From assembly GCA_934364765.1 (NCBI GenBank), contig CAKRMO010000006.1, positions 1 to 13,485 on the forward strand: a stretch of DNA of 13,485 nt, written 5' to 3'. This DNA comes from an uncultured Bacteroidaceae bacterium. GTDB taxonomy: Bacteria > Bacteroidota > Bacteroidia > Bacteroidales > Bacteroidaceae. A program made the position numbers and the translations under genes. Under the pieces are notes generated by a model. It ran no database searches. It was not told where the DNA came from and saw nothing but the letters and a program-made list of their open reading frames with translations. Each line of letters begins with the position of its first letter. Position 1 is the stretch's first letter. Positions 1-8,018 of the stretch are shown here, in pieces.

Positions 1-969
1 CCCTCAAGCCGCAGCGACATAAAGGAGACCAACGTTGCGCCGTTCGCGGAATACAGCTTGAGCGTGGGAGACTGGAATTTTGACGCGGGACTGCGCTACG
101 AGCACGTCAGCACCGACTACCGCAGCAACGGTGTGAAGGAGAAAGAGTCGAGCCGCAAATACGACGGCCTCTACCCCAACCTTTCGGCGGAATGGAGCAA
201 GGGCGACTGGAACTTGAGCCTGGGCTACACCAAAAAGACTTCGCGCCCGGGCTACTTCGCCCTGCGCAACAATGTACAGTATGACGGGCGTTTCCTCTAC
301 GAGGCGGGCAACCCCTACCTGCGACCCAACATAACGCACAACGTAGAGTTCAACGCCGTTTACAAATGGGCGAGCCTGAGCATGGGCTACAATTACGACA
401 AGAACCAGCTTATGTATTATGACAAACTGTACAACGGCGGGGAGATAGTGCTCAGCCAATGGACCAACCTGAGAAAATGCCAGAACATATACGCTTCCGT
501 CAGCCTGTCGCCAAAGTTCGGCTTTTGGCAGCCCACATTCGAGGCGGAGTTCAACAAACCTTTCGTCAGCTACAAGGAATACGGCATCAACGAGAACCTG
601 CAGCGGGCGGGCGCATACTTTGAGCTGGACAACAAGTTTGTCACCAGCAAGAAAAACTTCTTCACGCTCGACTACTCCTGCGGCATGCCCTCCGACGGCA
701 CTTGCTCGCACCTCAAGCAGTATTCCTCTCTGGATTTGGGATATACCTGCGTATTTTTCCACGATGCGCTTATGCTCAACGCCAAGGCAAACGACATTCT
801 GAAAGGGACAAAGGAAAGGTGGACGAGCTACGGAAACGCTGTCAAGGTTACGAAAGACAGCTACAACCATACGCGCAACTTCAGCCTCACGCTCACCTAC
901 AACTTCAACACAGCCAAAAGCCACTATAAAGGCACAGGCGCAGGAAACGCCGAAAAGCGCAGGCTCTGA
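1..969 (+). CDS. Outer membrane beta-barrel protein, PF14905 (OMP_b-brl_3) type, 3' part
   Basis: The frame is open from base 1 to TGA at 967-969, so the 5' end lies outside the window and 322 residues are visible. The protein is rich in alternating aromatic/polar beta-strand pattern (AGLRYEHVSTDYR, NLSLGYTKKTSRPGY, LTLTYNFN). The end, YNFNTAKSHYKGTGAGNAEKRRL in two pieces, is the C-terminal signature I associate with the Bacteroidales OMP_b-brl_3 family, TonB-receptor-like barrels of the outer membrane. The expected N-terminal plug and carboxypeptidase-like domain would be upstream. The substrate cannot be read from this part. It points toward the glycosidase cluster but ends in a strong terminator, and the cluster is on the other strand, so the two need not be functionally linked. 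An internal TTG at 58 is not a real start, because the upstream residues continue the barrel pattern. Confidence 0.88.
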   Translation, partial: PSSRSDIKETNVAPFAEYSLSVGDWNFDAGLRYEHVSTDYRSNGVKEKESSRKYDGLYPNLSAEWSKGDWNLSLGYTKKTSRPGYFALRNNVQYDGRFLYEAGNPYLRPNITHNVEFNAVYKWASLSMGYNYDKNQLMYYDKLYNGGEIVLSQWTNLRKCQNIYASVSLSPKFGFWQPTFEAEFNKPFVSYKEYGINENLQRAGAYFELDNKFVTSKKNFFTLDYSCGMPSDGTCSHLKQYSSLDLGYTCVFFHDALMLNAKANDILKGTKERWTSYGNAVKVTKDSYNHTRNFSLTLTYNFNTAKSHYKGTGAGNAEKRRL

Positions 970-1005
970 ACCGCACCCCACCCGGCCTTTACGGCACAAC
1001 AGAAC

Positions 1006-1045
1006 AAAATCCCCTCCCGGCGGTTGCAGCGGGAGGGGATTTTTT
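1006..1045 (+). terminator. Strong intrinsic terminator of the barrel gene
   Basis: The arms at 1006-1019 and 1030-1043 are perfectly complementary over 14 bp (core CCCCTCCCG / CGGGAGGGG) with a 10-nt loop. On the plus strand the hairpin runs into a T tract at 1040-1045. It lies 36 nt after the stop codon at 969. An A tract precedes the hairpin, so it could also act on the minus strand. Confidence 0.9.
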
Positions 1046-1093
1046 ATGGCTTTGGCAAAACCTTTCACAAAACTGCGAATATCGCCAAAAAAC

Positions 1094-1265
1094 GCATAAG
1101 GCTTTGAGTTTCAGAAAAATATCCGCACAAAAGAAATCTGCTGTAACGCTTTGCCTTTCAAAGGCTTGCAAACGCAAAAAAAAGGTCTGATGTAGTTTGA
1201 ATTATATCAGACATAATTTTTCCTGCATAGGACATAGTTTTTTTAATTCCAGATATAATTTTTCG
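1094..1265 (+). repeat. Intergenic element copy A: lead segment plus four 21-bp-spaced sites
   Basis: This is copy A of a three-copy element in the window. The lead segment has TAAG at 1097, CTTTG at 1102, CAGAAAAAT at 1112-1120 and CTGTAA at 1141-1146. After 37 nt the site array begins, with site register points at 1189, 1210, 1231 and 1252, exactly 21 bp apart. The first site, GTCTGATGTAG (1185-1195), is on the plus strand. The next two, ATCAGACATA and ATAGGACATA, are reversed, and the fourth (CCAGATATAA) is degenerate. T-rich spacers separate the sites. The copy lies between two convergent genes, downstream of both, so it is not a promoter for either. Its function is unknown. Confidence 0.8.
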
Positions 1266-1267
1266 GG

Positions 1268-1301
1268 GCACTTGCAGACGCATTGCTGCGCCCCCAAGTG
1301 C
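1268..1301 (-). other. Hairpin with GNRA loop downstream of the long GH99-like gene
   Basis: On the minus strand, arms GCACTTG and CAAGTGC (7 bp perfect) enclose a 4x4 internal loop and a CGCA-GCAA-TGCG stem capped by a GNRA tetraloop. It starts 43 nt past the stop of the gene ending at 1344. There is no T run after it, so it could be a 3'-UTR stabilising structure or a weak terminator. Seen by eye only, with no folding calculation. Confidence 0.4.
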
Positions 1302-1343
1302 AAATCCCGTCCCGGGCCCAGATTTTGCTTGCAGGCAAGCCCC

Positions 1344-4300
1344 TCACTTCACCACAAACTTGCGGTCGCCTATGATGTATATGCCGGGGTGCAGGCCTTT
1401 CAAGGCATGGGAATACTTAACTCCGCTTCTCACCATGATGCCCTCCACGCTGTAAACGTCAACCGTCTCATCTGACTTGCGGATTGTCTGCGAAATGCCG
1501 TTCAGAAGCCCGCCGCCGCTCACATTCACCGTAAGGTCAACGTTCATGCCTTCAATGTTGGCTATCGAAGTGGCGTTCACATATCCGCCCTGAGCCGGCA
1601 CGGTGTGTTTCATCGTCATAGGCACAAGCGCACGCACGCTGAAATACCCGCAGGTGTCGTTTTGCATCACCACCGGCTTCAGCGCGCCCACAAGCCCGTT
1701 TACAATCTGCGCCTCCGTAACCAGCCCGCCGTCTGTTTCGGGGAATGTGTGGAACGGTATGTCGGACGTTATCCTGTATTCCCCGCCCGCGAGATAAACC
1801 AGCGGGAAACCGGCAGGCACGGTGGCTTCGCTGTATTCCGACAAATCTATGGATATTGTCTTTCCCGAAGCGTCGAGTTTTGAGCCGCACACCACGTACA
1901 GCTTCATGTTTTCGCCGTTCACCGTCTGCGGCAGGGCCTTTTGGGCATACGGCAGCGCAAGCACGCCCAGCGAGCCTTCAACGGCATTGAACGAATCGCG
2001 CAGGTCGCTTGTGCCGATGCGCGACACAAACCACGCGGCGGGCAGGTTTGTCCCCGCAGAATCGTTTCCGAGGCTCGTGTAGCGGCGTTTTGAGGTTGTG
2101 GTAATCTTCATGCCGCTTTCGGCGTTCTGCAAAGCCCATTGCCTGTCTCCAACGAACAGCAGCCGGTATGCCACAGGCGTTTCGCTCATCCTGAGGTTGT
2201 CCCCCTCTTTTGCGGATGTGCCGAGATACCAGCCCGAGCCCGCATTCTGCACGGCATACAAGCCGTTGCCGAGGCTCACGAACCGCCATGCACTGCGCAC
2301 CTTGCGGCTGTTGGCATCGGGAGTGCCGCCCCAGTAAACCTGCGAAGCCGGCGCGCTGCTGCTGGCATACAGGCATTCGCCCTTGGAGCTGCTTCCCGAA
2401 ACGTTTGTTGTGTCCATGCTCGTGATGTTGTACCATATTTCATCCGCCGGCGGGTTTACGGCAGCTTCGGCATAGCTTTTCGCCTTTTGCAGCTCCGTTG
2501 CCAGCGAATCGACTTCCCTGCGCGTGAAGGCGTAGAACGGACGCCTTGCGATTGTCGCCGCATACTGCCTTTCAAGGGCGGAATACGCCTCCTGCGAGGT
2601 TTCCCCTATTTCACCGCCATAGGTGCTGCTCTTTAGGAAATGCTCCACCCCGGCGCACACACGCGACAGCCCCGTGGTGTCGGGCCAGACGGCGAGCAAT
2701 GACTCATAAGCCCTGGCAAGAGTGTCTATGCCGGCTTTTGTTATTGAATGGATGTCAAGCAAGGTGTCCCGCGCCAAAAGCCGCGAAAGCCTGTCGATGT
2801 ATGGTTTCAGCTCGTTGTTGAACGCCGGCGAAAGCGGGTCGGGGCTGCCGTCCTTAATAACAACAGAAGCGTACAGCTTCTCCTTTGCAAGACGTGCCAC
2901 CGAATCGAGCGGGGATTTGAAATTCCTTATAAAATATCCGTCGGCGTTCACAAACCTCCAAGCCGCGCACGATGAAACGCCGCCTTCTCCGCCCGGGGTA
3001 ACATATCCGCTTGACGAGCTGCCGCTCTCGCCGCTTTTCTGGTAATAGGGCGCGGCGTGGACGGTGTTTGAAATCGCGAACTGCCCGGCATGGTTGAGCG
3101 GCGTTACTATTTGTTTCGCGCCCACGGTGTCGGTGAGGCGTATTGTGGAGTTCGGATTGCTCAGCGCGCTTCGGTTTATATACTGCGAGGAGAACAAATT
3201 CTGCACTATCCTGCCGCCATCTGCGGAAGTTACCTTCCACACAAAATTCGGCTTGTCCTCGTCAAGTTCCTGCCAGTGCAGCATTTTCGAGCTTGCGGCA
3301 GTCTGGTCAAAAGCCATTGTCGTGCCCGAATATGCAGGGTTTGCGCTTACGATGAAATAGTAACCGTCTGACAGCGGCACAACAGGGGCGTTTCTGAGTG
3401 CCTCTGCGGCGTTGCGCAACTCCTCGGCCGCCGCATCATACTTGCTGTCATCAAGCTCGAGTGAGGCCTGGGAATAAGCGTTTCCGAACGCCGCCGCATA
3501 ACGCGCCGCAACGGCGGAGTCAGCCACCATTCCGGGGTTTTTCCCATAGGCGTGGCTTTCGGCGAGCTTGCTGCGGTTGCATTCCTCCACCAAGCCGATG
3601 AGTTTCTGCCTTGCCGAAACCGTTTCGCTGCCGTCCTTGTGCCATATAAACCTGTAGTTGAACCTGCGGTTCGGGGCAGCGTCGCCGGCAGTCGCAAGCC
3701 CAATCGGCGAGTCGAAGTCCCTGGGGTTGTCAACCCATTTGAAATCGAACGTGAGGTCATTGCCCGAAAGTTTAAGGTCGTTCCGCGCCACTGCCACCAC
3801 GAGCTTGTTGCCGCTTACAAGCAGCCGCGCTTCGGCAGTCTTATTCCACGACGAAACTTCCCCTTCGCAGCTCATCACAGACGACACATTGCCCTCAATG
3901 TTCTTGTTCACCACAAAATCGTAACCGTTCCAGCCTGTGGAGTGATTGTTGTCGGCATCGATGAAAAGTAGCATCCAGTTGCCGTTTTCGCAAGCCGTGA
4001 GGCCGTCCTGCGTTTCGGCGTAAAAATATATGCTGTCGCTGGTAACGGCAACCTTTGAGCGCACAATGTCGTTGCGTCCGAGGTTGTCGGTGTATTTCAG
4101 TCCGCCGTAGCCGCCGTATGAACGGTGGGTTATGTCGCCTTTCGTGTCGCGGTATTCTGTCTTTATTCCGTCCCACTCCGAAGCATCGGGCCGCCCCACG
4201 CCCTGCGGGGCGATGCCGTAGTTCTGCGGAATGGCGCGCGCACCCTTGTATTTGCGTATGTTCGCCGCCATCTGCATATAATAGTTGTCGGTGTACCTGC

Positions 4301-5633
4301 CTTTCACAGGGCCGATTGTGCGGTTGAACTCGGCGTTGTACTGGTCGATGAACCAGAAGCCGTTGTTGCTGCGGCGCATGAACGTGAGGTTGTCGCCGCT
4401 GTATTTTCCTGCGGTGTACTCGTTCCAGTCGTTGAGGTAGATAAAATCAGGGCTGACGCTCAAAGCCTCGTCCCAACGCTCCTGAAAGTAGATGCCGTAG
4501 CTTTCGGGATCGTCCACCGTCCCGCCCGCGCTTTTCACATACTGCGCAACGGGCATATCGTATTCGTCGAGTTCCGGCTCGCCTCCCTTGCGCGTCCAGC
4601 TTTTCCCGACCATCGAAGAGGGGTGCTGGGCGGGCGTAACGGCATATTCCTCATACCTCCCCTGATGCTTCGACACAAGGTCCTTTGCGCCGTAGGAGCC
4701 GAGGGTCTGCATTTCGTAGCCGAACGCCCAGTTGTCCTCCGTCCCCGCATAGCTCTTGCCGTTCCATTCCTTATAGCCCCACCACATGTTGCGCAGCGTG
4801 AAAAACTCCTTTATGTAGTCGGGATAGTCGGTGAGGTATTGCGAAGTGTAAAGCGGGTCGCCGTAGTGGGGGTGCTTGGGGTTGGTTGCGGCGTTGGCAT
4901 CGTAAAGGTAGTTGCGCAGCTTGTGCCCGCTGCCGTTGGCGTCGTTGGCCGGCGTGGCGTTGTAGAGCAGCAGCGGCTTGCCGTACCAATAAAACCACAG
5001 GTCCTTGTACTTGCCTTTTGAATAGAAACGGTCGTAGATTTCCTGCACAACGTATATCGCCTCGCCGTTGAAGCTCCAGAAACAAATCTGCGGCACTTTG
5101 TTGCCGTCGGCCTTCATGTCGGTCAGCACCTTGCAAAGAGCCTCCCATTCGTCCCAGTACCTCACGGCGTTGGTAACGTCGAGGATCAGCACGTCAACGC
5201 CCGCATCGGCGAGCATCGACACATCGCGGCGTATCACGAACGGGTCGGCCGAGAGGAAATATCCCATTTCCGGCTCGCCCCAGTGGTAGGAGTTGTAATA
5301 TTGCGGCTGCCACGCGGCATTGTCCTTGTCCCTGCGTGCCTCCGGGTCGCTCTCAAGCACCTTCGACACATCCGCGCCGTAGGGCGAGTGCATGCCCGCC
5401 ACATTCGCTGTGTGCCACGTAACATAGAATATGCCCACGGTGTGCTGTCTGCCGAATTTATAGTCGCCCACGTCGGCGTTTCCGGGCATCACGCGCCCCG
5501 CGCCGTCAGTGGCAACCCACGTGTCGGGGTAAACATCCCAGCCGGGGGTTTCAGGAATTTCCGTCTGCGCCGAAACGCAGAGACACAACCCGGACAGAAA
5601 TGCCGCCGAAAGAAGTTTTGCCTTGCTCATCAT
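1344..5633 (-). CDS. Large secreted GH99/GH71-like glycoside hydrolase with T9SS-type tail (1429 aa)
   Basis: Residue numbers count from the ATG at 5633; the next codon (5630) is an equal candidate. The open frame reaches 5678, but the MMSKAKLLSAAFLSG signal peptide begins at 5633 and a TAAATTTG promoter box at 5657-5664 lies inside the longer version. Domains, approximately: signal peptide 1-23 (cleavage near VSAQ); a (beta/alpha)8-like catalytic region 30-480 with YHWGEPEMGYF (116-126), VDVLILDVTN (146-155) and FIYLNDWNE (397-405); a CBM9/DOMON-like beta domain 505-665 (WMLLFIDADNN); a helical segment 673-748; a beta-rich possibly trefoil module 755-905; a second helical stretch 920-1060; a second beta-rich module 1074-1203; a beta region to 1385; and a C-terminal tail (VDVYSVEGIMVRSG...GLHPGIYIIGDRK) resembling type A T9SS sorting domains. 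By analogy with GH99 (NEWHE), D402 and E405 of NDWNE are the likely catalytic pair. Substrate unknown; cell-surface or secreted location is inferred. Family placement is from memory of motifs. Confidence 0.85.
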   Translation of the reverse strand: MMSKAKLLSAAFLSGLCLCVSAQTEIPETPGWDVYPDTWVATDGAGRVMPGNADVGDYKFGRQHTVGIFYVTWHTANVAGMHSPYGADVSKVLESDPEARRDKDNAAWQPQYYNSYHWGEPEMGYFLSADPFVIRRDVSMLADAGVDVLILDVTNAVRYWDEWEALCKVLTDMKADGNKVPQICFWSFNGEAIYVVQEIYDRFYSKGKYKDLWFYWYGKPLLLYNATPANDANGSGHKLRNYLYDANAATNPKHPHYGDPLYTSQYLTDYPDYIKEFFTLRNMWWGYKEWNGKSYAGTEDNWAFGYEMQTLGSYGAKDLVSKHQGRYEEYAVTPAQHPSSMVGKSWTRKGGEPELDEYDMPVAQYVKSAGGTVDDPESYGIYFQERWDEALSVSPDFIYLNDWNEYTAGKYSGDNLTFMRRSNNGFWFIDQYNAEFNRTIGPVKGRYTDNYYMQMAANIRKYKGARAIPQNYGIAPQGVGRPDASEWDGIKTEYRDTKGDITHRSYGGYGGLKYTDNLGRNDIVRSKVAVTSDSIYFYAETQDGLTACENGNWMLLFIDADNNHSTGWNGYDFVVNKNIEGNVSSVMSCEGEVSSWNKTAEARLLVSGNKLVVAVARNDLKLSGNDLTFDFKWVDNPRDFDSPIGLATAGDAAPNRRFNYRFIWHKDGSETVSARQKLIGLVEECNRSKLAESHAYGKNPGMVADSAVAARYAAAFGNAYSQASLELDDSKYDAAAEELRNAAEALRNAPVVPLSDGYYFIVSANPAYSGTTMAFDQTAASSKMLHWQELDEDKPNFVWKVTSADGGRIVQNLFSSQYINRSALSNPNSTIRLTDTVGAKQIVTPLNHAGQFAISNTVHAAPYYQKSGESGSSSSGYVTPGGEGGVSSCAAWRFVNADGYFIRNFKSPLDSVARLAKEKLYASVVIKDGSPDPLSPAFNNELKPYIDRLSRLLARDTLLDIHSITKAGIDTLARAYESLLAVWPDTTGLSRVCAGVEHFLKSSTYGGEIGETSQEAYSALERQYAATIARRPFYAFTRREVDSLATELQKAKSYAEAAVNPPADEIWYNITSMDTTNVSGSSSKGECLYASSSAPASQVYWGGTPDANSRKVRSAWRFVSLGNGLYAVQNAGSGWYLGTSAKEGDNLRMSETPVAYRLLFVGDRQWALQNAESGMKITTTSKRRYTSLGNDSAGTNLPAAWFVSRIGTSDLRDSFNAVEGSLGVLALPYAQKALPQTVNGENMKLYVVCGSKLDASGKTISIDLSEYSEATVPAGFPLVYLAGGEYRITSDIPFHTFPETDGGLVTEAQIVNGLVGALKPVVMQNDTCGYFSVRALVPMTMKHTVPAQGGYVNATSIANIEGMNVDLTVNVSGGGLLNGISQTIRKSDETVDVYSVEGIMVRSGVKYSHALKGLHPGIYIIGDRKFVVK

Positions 5634-5656
5634 GTTTGCTTTTAGAGGAATACGTG

Positions 5657-5664
5657 CAAATTTA
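5657..5664 (-). promoter_or_regulatory. Bacteroidetes -7 box upstream of the 1429-aa hydrolase
   Basis: On the minus strand the sequence reads TAAATTTG, matching TAnnTTTG. I see no convincing TTG at the usual 19-21 nt upstream, so only the -7 half is supported. It would start the transcript roughly 15-20 nt before the ATG at 5633 and exclude the upstream in-frame ATGs at 5669 and 5678. Confidence 0.45.
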
Positions 5665-5773
5665 GTCATTGTTGGCAAACACTATGCGCTGCAAGCCTCC
5701 AAAAATTCACAAACAGGCGGAACACGGCATTGTTTTCAAGCTTTGAAGCAGTTTTTCCAAGCACCCCCAAAAC

Positions 5774-5936
5774 TGCATCGGACATGGGAAAAACTATGTC
5801 CTATGTAGAAAAAATTATGTCTGATGTAGTTTTTCCTACATCAGACATAATTTTCGCCGTTCCAATATATTGAATTACAATATCTTACAATTTATTTTCA
5901 AAGCAGGGCATTTTTCTGTATTCCAAAGACTTACAG
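5774..5936 (-). repeat. Intergenic element copy B, with a 19-bp perfect hairpin
   Basis: This copy is in minus orientation. Register points 5781, 5802, 5823 and 5844 are exactly 21 bp apart. The lead segment reads on the minus strand as TAAGTCTTTGG starting at 5933, CAGAAAAAT at 5918-5910 and TTGTAA at 5890-5885, then the same 37-nt gap before the array as in copies A and C. Two neighbouring sites face each other, giving arms 5811-5829 and 5836-5854 that are perfectly complementary over 19 bp with a TTTTTC loop. The element fills the gap between the stop of the 656-aa hydrolase (5947) and the promoter of the 1429-aa hydrolase, so it could terminate the first or regulate the second. Confidence 0.8.
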
Positions 5937-5946
5937 AATTTGGCGG

Positions 5947-7917
5947 CTATTCCCTGCTCCATATGAAACGGTAGTTGAAACGGCGGTTGGGGGCTGTGTC
6001 CCCGCCAAGAGCAAGCCCTATGGGCGACTTCATGTCTGCGGGGTTGTCGGCCCACTTGAAGTCGAAGGTTATCCTGTCGCCCTTCGCGCCTATCAGCTTG
6101 CGGGGGACGCTCACATAGTAGTCCTTGCCGTCAACGCGCGTCTCCACCTTTGCCACGGGCTTCCACGCCGCCGTGCTGTCGGGGGCGTTTCCGTTGTATT
6201 TCAAAAGCCATCCGTCGGAAACCATATAGTCGTATCCCGCCCAGCCTGTGCCGCTGTTTTTGTCGGCATCGATGAACAGCAGCATCCAGCCGGCAGGTTC
6301 GGGCTTGGTGAGGTTGCCGGCCGCCGACACGCGGAAAAGCACGTCCCTCTTGGTTACGCCAACCTTTGAAAGCACTATGTCGTTGCGTCCGAGTTCGTCC
6401 TTGTAGTGCAAGCCGGAGTAGCCGTCGAAATCGCGGTGGGCAATGTCGCCCTTGGTGTCGCGGTATTCGGTTTTCTCGTTGTCCCACGATGTGAAATAGC
6501 CGTGGTTTTCGGGAATGGCACGCACGCCCTTGTACTTGCGTATGTTCGCCGCCATCTGCATATAATAGTTGTCGGTGAAGCCACCCTTCATCGGGCCTAT
6601 GGTGCGGTTGAACTCCTCGTTGTATTGGTCAACAAAGAAATAGTTGCTCCCCTTGCGGCGCATGAAGGTAACGGGCGGGTCCTGCATATACTTTCCCGCC
6701 GACCACTCGTTCCAGTCGTTAAGGTAGATGAACGGCGGGTCAATGCTCAGAGCCTCGTCCCAGCGGTCCTGGAAATATATGCCGTATGCCGTGGGGCGTT
6801 CCATCTTCTTGCCAAGCTCCGGCACGTATGTGGCAACCGGCAGGTCGTATTCGTTGAACTGCGGCTCGCCGGTGCTTGCCCGCCACGACTTGCCGATGAG
6901 CGACACGGGGTGCTGCGCGGGAGTTACGGATATTTCCTCAATCTGCCCGTTGTGGCGCGAGGCGCGTTCGCGCGGTGTGAGGTCGAGCACGGGCTTGTCG
7001 CCAAGGTCAAGGCCGAAAGTCCAGTTGCCCTCCTTGCCGATGAAGCGCTTGCCCGCCCACTTGTAGTAGCCCCACCACATGTTGCGCAGGCTGAAGAAGT
7101 CGAGAATGTATTTGGGATAGTACGAAATGCGCTCCTTTGTATATAGCGTGTCGCCGTAGTGAGGGTTGCCGGGGTTGGTGACGGCGTCTGCGTCATACAG
7201 GAAATTTGGCACGGGATTGGGATGGTAGCCGTTCGCATCGTGCGAGGGGTCGGCGTTGTAGAGCAAAAGCGGCTTGCCGTCGCGGCAGTACCACAAGTCC
7301 TTGTAGCGTCCGGGGCGGTAAACGCGCTCGAAAATCTCCTGTGCGCAGTATGTGGGAACCCCGTTGAACACCCAGAAACAGAACTTCGGCACTTTCTGGC
7401 CGCCGCTCTTCATCTCGTCAAGTATCTTGAACAATTGCTCCCACTCTTCCCAGTATCTCACACTGTTGGTTACGTCGAGAATAAGCACGTCAACGCCCGC
7501 GTCGGCAAGGGCGGAGACATCGTGGCGTATCACGTAGGGGTCGGCCGAGAGGAAATACCCCAATTCAGGCTCGCCCCAGTGATAGCCGCCGTAAGCCCCC
7601 CAGTTCTTGCTGCTGCCGTCAAGGCGCGTTGCGGGGTCTTTCTCGAGAATTTTGGTAACGTCCCCCATAAAAGGCGGATTGCCGGCGTGAAGCCCCTTGG
7701 TGTGCCAGGTTACGTAGAACATTCCCACGTCCCTTTTCTTGTCGGTTTTCTCCGCCCCTGCCTCCTTTTGCGTGGGCTGTATGCGCCCCGCGCCGTCTGT
7801 CCCCACCCACGTGTCGGGATATATGTCCCACGACAGGCTGTCCACGGTGTTCTGCGCCGCTGCCGGCAAAAGGGCGAACGAAACGGCTGCAAGCGCGGCG
7901 GTAAGTTTTATGTTCAT
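5947..7917 (-). CDS. GH99/GH71-like glycoside hydrolase, short paralogue (656 aa)
   Basis: The frame opens at 7980, but the ATG at 7917 begins a clear Sec signal peptide (MNIKLTAALAAVSFALLPAAAQ, cleavage near residue 22), and the extra 21 upstream residues look like untranslated leader. The protein is collinear with the first 670 or so residues of the 1429-aa neighbour: WDIYPDTWVGTDGAGR near the start, YHWGEPELGYFLSADP (112-127), VDVLILDVTN, FIYLNDWNEW with D401 and E404 as probable catalytic pair, then a CBM9/DOMON-like domain (about 520-655, GWMLLFIDADKN, ending NRRFNYRFIW). It stops there, without the beta modules or sorting tail. No lipobox cysteine is visible, so a periplasmic location is likeliest. 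Reaction and substrate are unknown; known GH99 enzymes cleave alpha-mannosidic linkages internally and GH71 alpha-1,3-glucan, but these motifs are diverged. Confidence 0.87.
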   Translation of the reverse strand: MNIKLTAALAAVSFALLPAAAQNTVDSLSWDIYPDTWVGTDGAGRIQPTQKEAGAEKTDKKRDVGMFYVTWHTKGLHAGNPPFMGDVTKILEKDPATRLDGSSKNWGAYGGYHWGEPELGYFLSADPYVIRHDVSALADAGVDVLILDVTNSVRYWEEWEQLFKILDEMKSGGQKVPKFCFWVFNGVPTYCAQEIFERVYRPGRYKDLWYCRDGKPLLLYNADPSHDANGYHPNPVPNFLYDADAVTNPGNPHYGDTLYTKERISYYPKYILDFFSLRNMWWGYYKWAGKRFIGKEGNWTFGLDLGDKPVLDLTPRERASRHNGQIEEISVTPAQHPVSLIGKSWRASTGEPQFNEYDLPVATYVPELGKKMERPTAYGIYFQDRWDEALSIDPPFIYLNDWNEWSAGKYMQDPPVTFMRRKGSNYFFVDQYNEEFNRTIGPMKGGFTDNYYMQMAANIRKYKGVRAIPENHGYFTSWDNEKTEYRDTKGDIAHRDFDGYSGLHYKDELGRNDIVLSKVGVTKRDVLFRVSAAGNLTKPEPAGWMLLFIDADKNSGTGWAGYDYMVSDGWLLKYNGNAPDSTAAWKPVAKVETRVDGKDYYVSVPRKLIGAKGDRITFDFKWADNPADMKSPIGLALGGDTAPNRRFNYRFIWSRE

Positions 7918-7948
7918 GATTTTTTCGGTTTTTAGTAGGACTTGAATG

Positions 7949-7980
7949 CAAAAATATCGGTCGCACCGCAGAGGGCGCAA
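7949..7980 (-). promoter_or_regulatory. Candidate promoter of the 656-aa hydrolase
   Basis: On the minus strand TTG (7980-7978) is followed after 21 nt by TATTTTTG (7956-7949), an exact TAnnTTTG box. The transcript would begin about 25-30 nt before the ATG at 7917. The box lies in one arm of the hairpin at 7953-7988. Confidence 0.5.
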
Positions 7981-7988
7981 CCGATATT
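7949..7988 (-). terminator. Hairpin with T tract after GH20, probable terminator
   Basis: The arms at 7953-7967 and 7974-7988 pair over 15 positions with two mismatches and a 6-nt loop. On the minus strand the hairpin is followed by T residues (complement of 7950-7954). It begins 31 nt after the GH20 stop at 8019. It probably separates GH20 transcription from the GH99-like gene at least in part. Confidence 0.6.
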
Positions 7989-8018
7989 CCTTTTATTTCA
8001 TTGATGTTTTCCCACAGG

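Noticed and set aside
4..1068. Minus-strand frame opposite the outer-membrane barrel gene
   Set aside because: The plus frame has clear family motifs up to its C-terminal signature and its own terminator; the minus frame is a shadow that also runs through the terminator.
1184..1265. CRISPR-like reading of the 21-bp arrays
   Set aside because: The period is only 21 bp, the sites flip orientation, spacers are A/T runs and not unique sequence, and no cas genes are present.
4125..5021. Long open frames on the plus strand opposite the hydrolase genes (for example 4125-5021, 6406-7146, 7159-7935, 8679-9590)
   Set aside because: They mirror the codon structure of well-supported minus-strand genes, have low-complexity Val/Ala/Arg-rich translations and show no recognisable domain.
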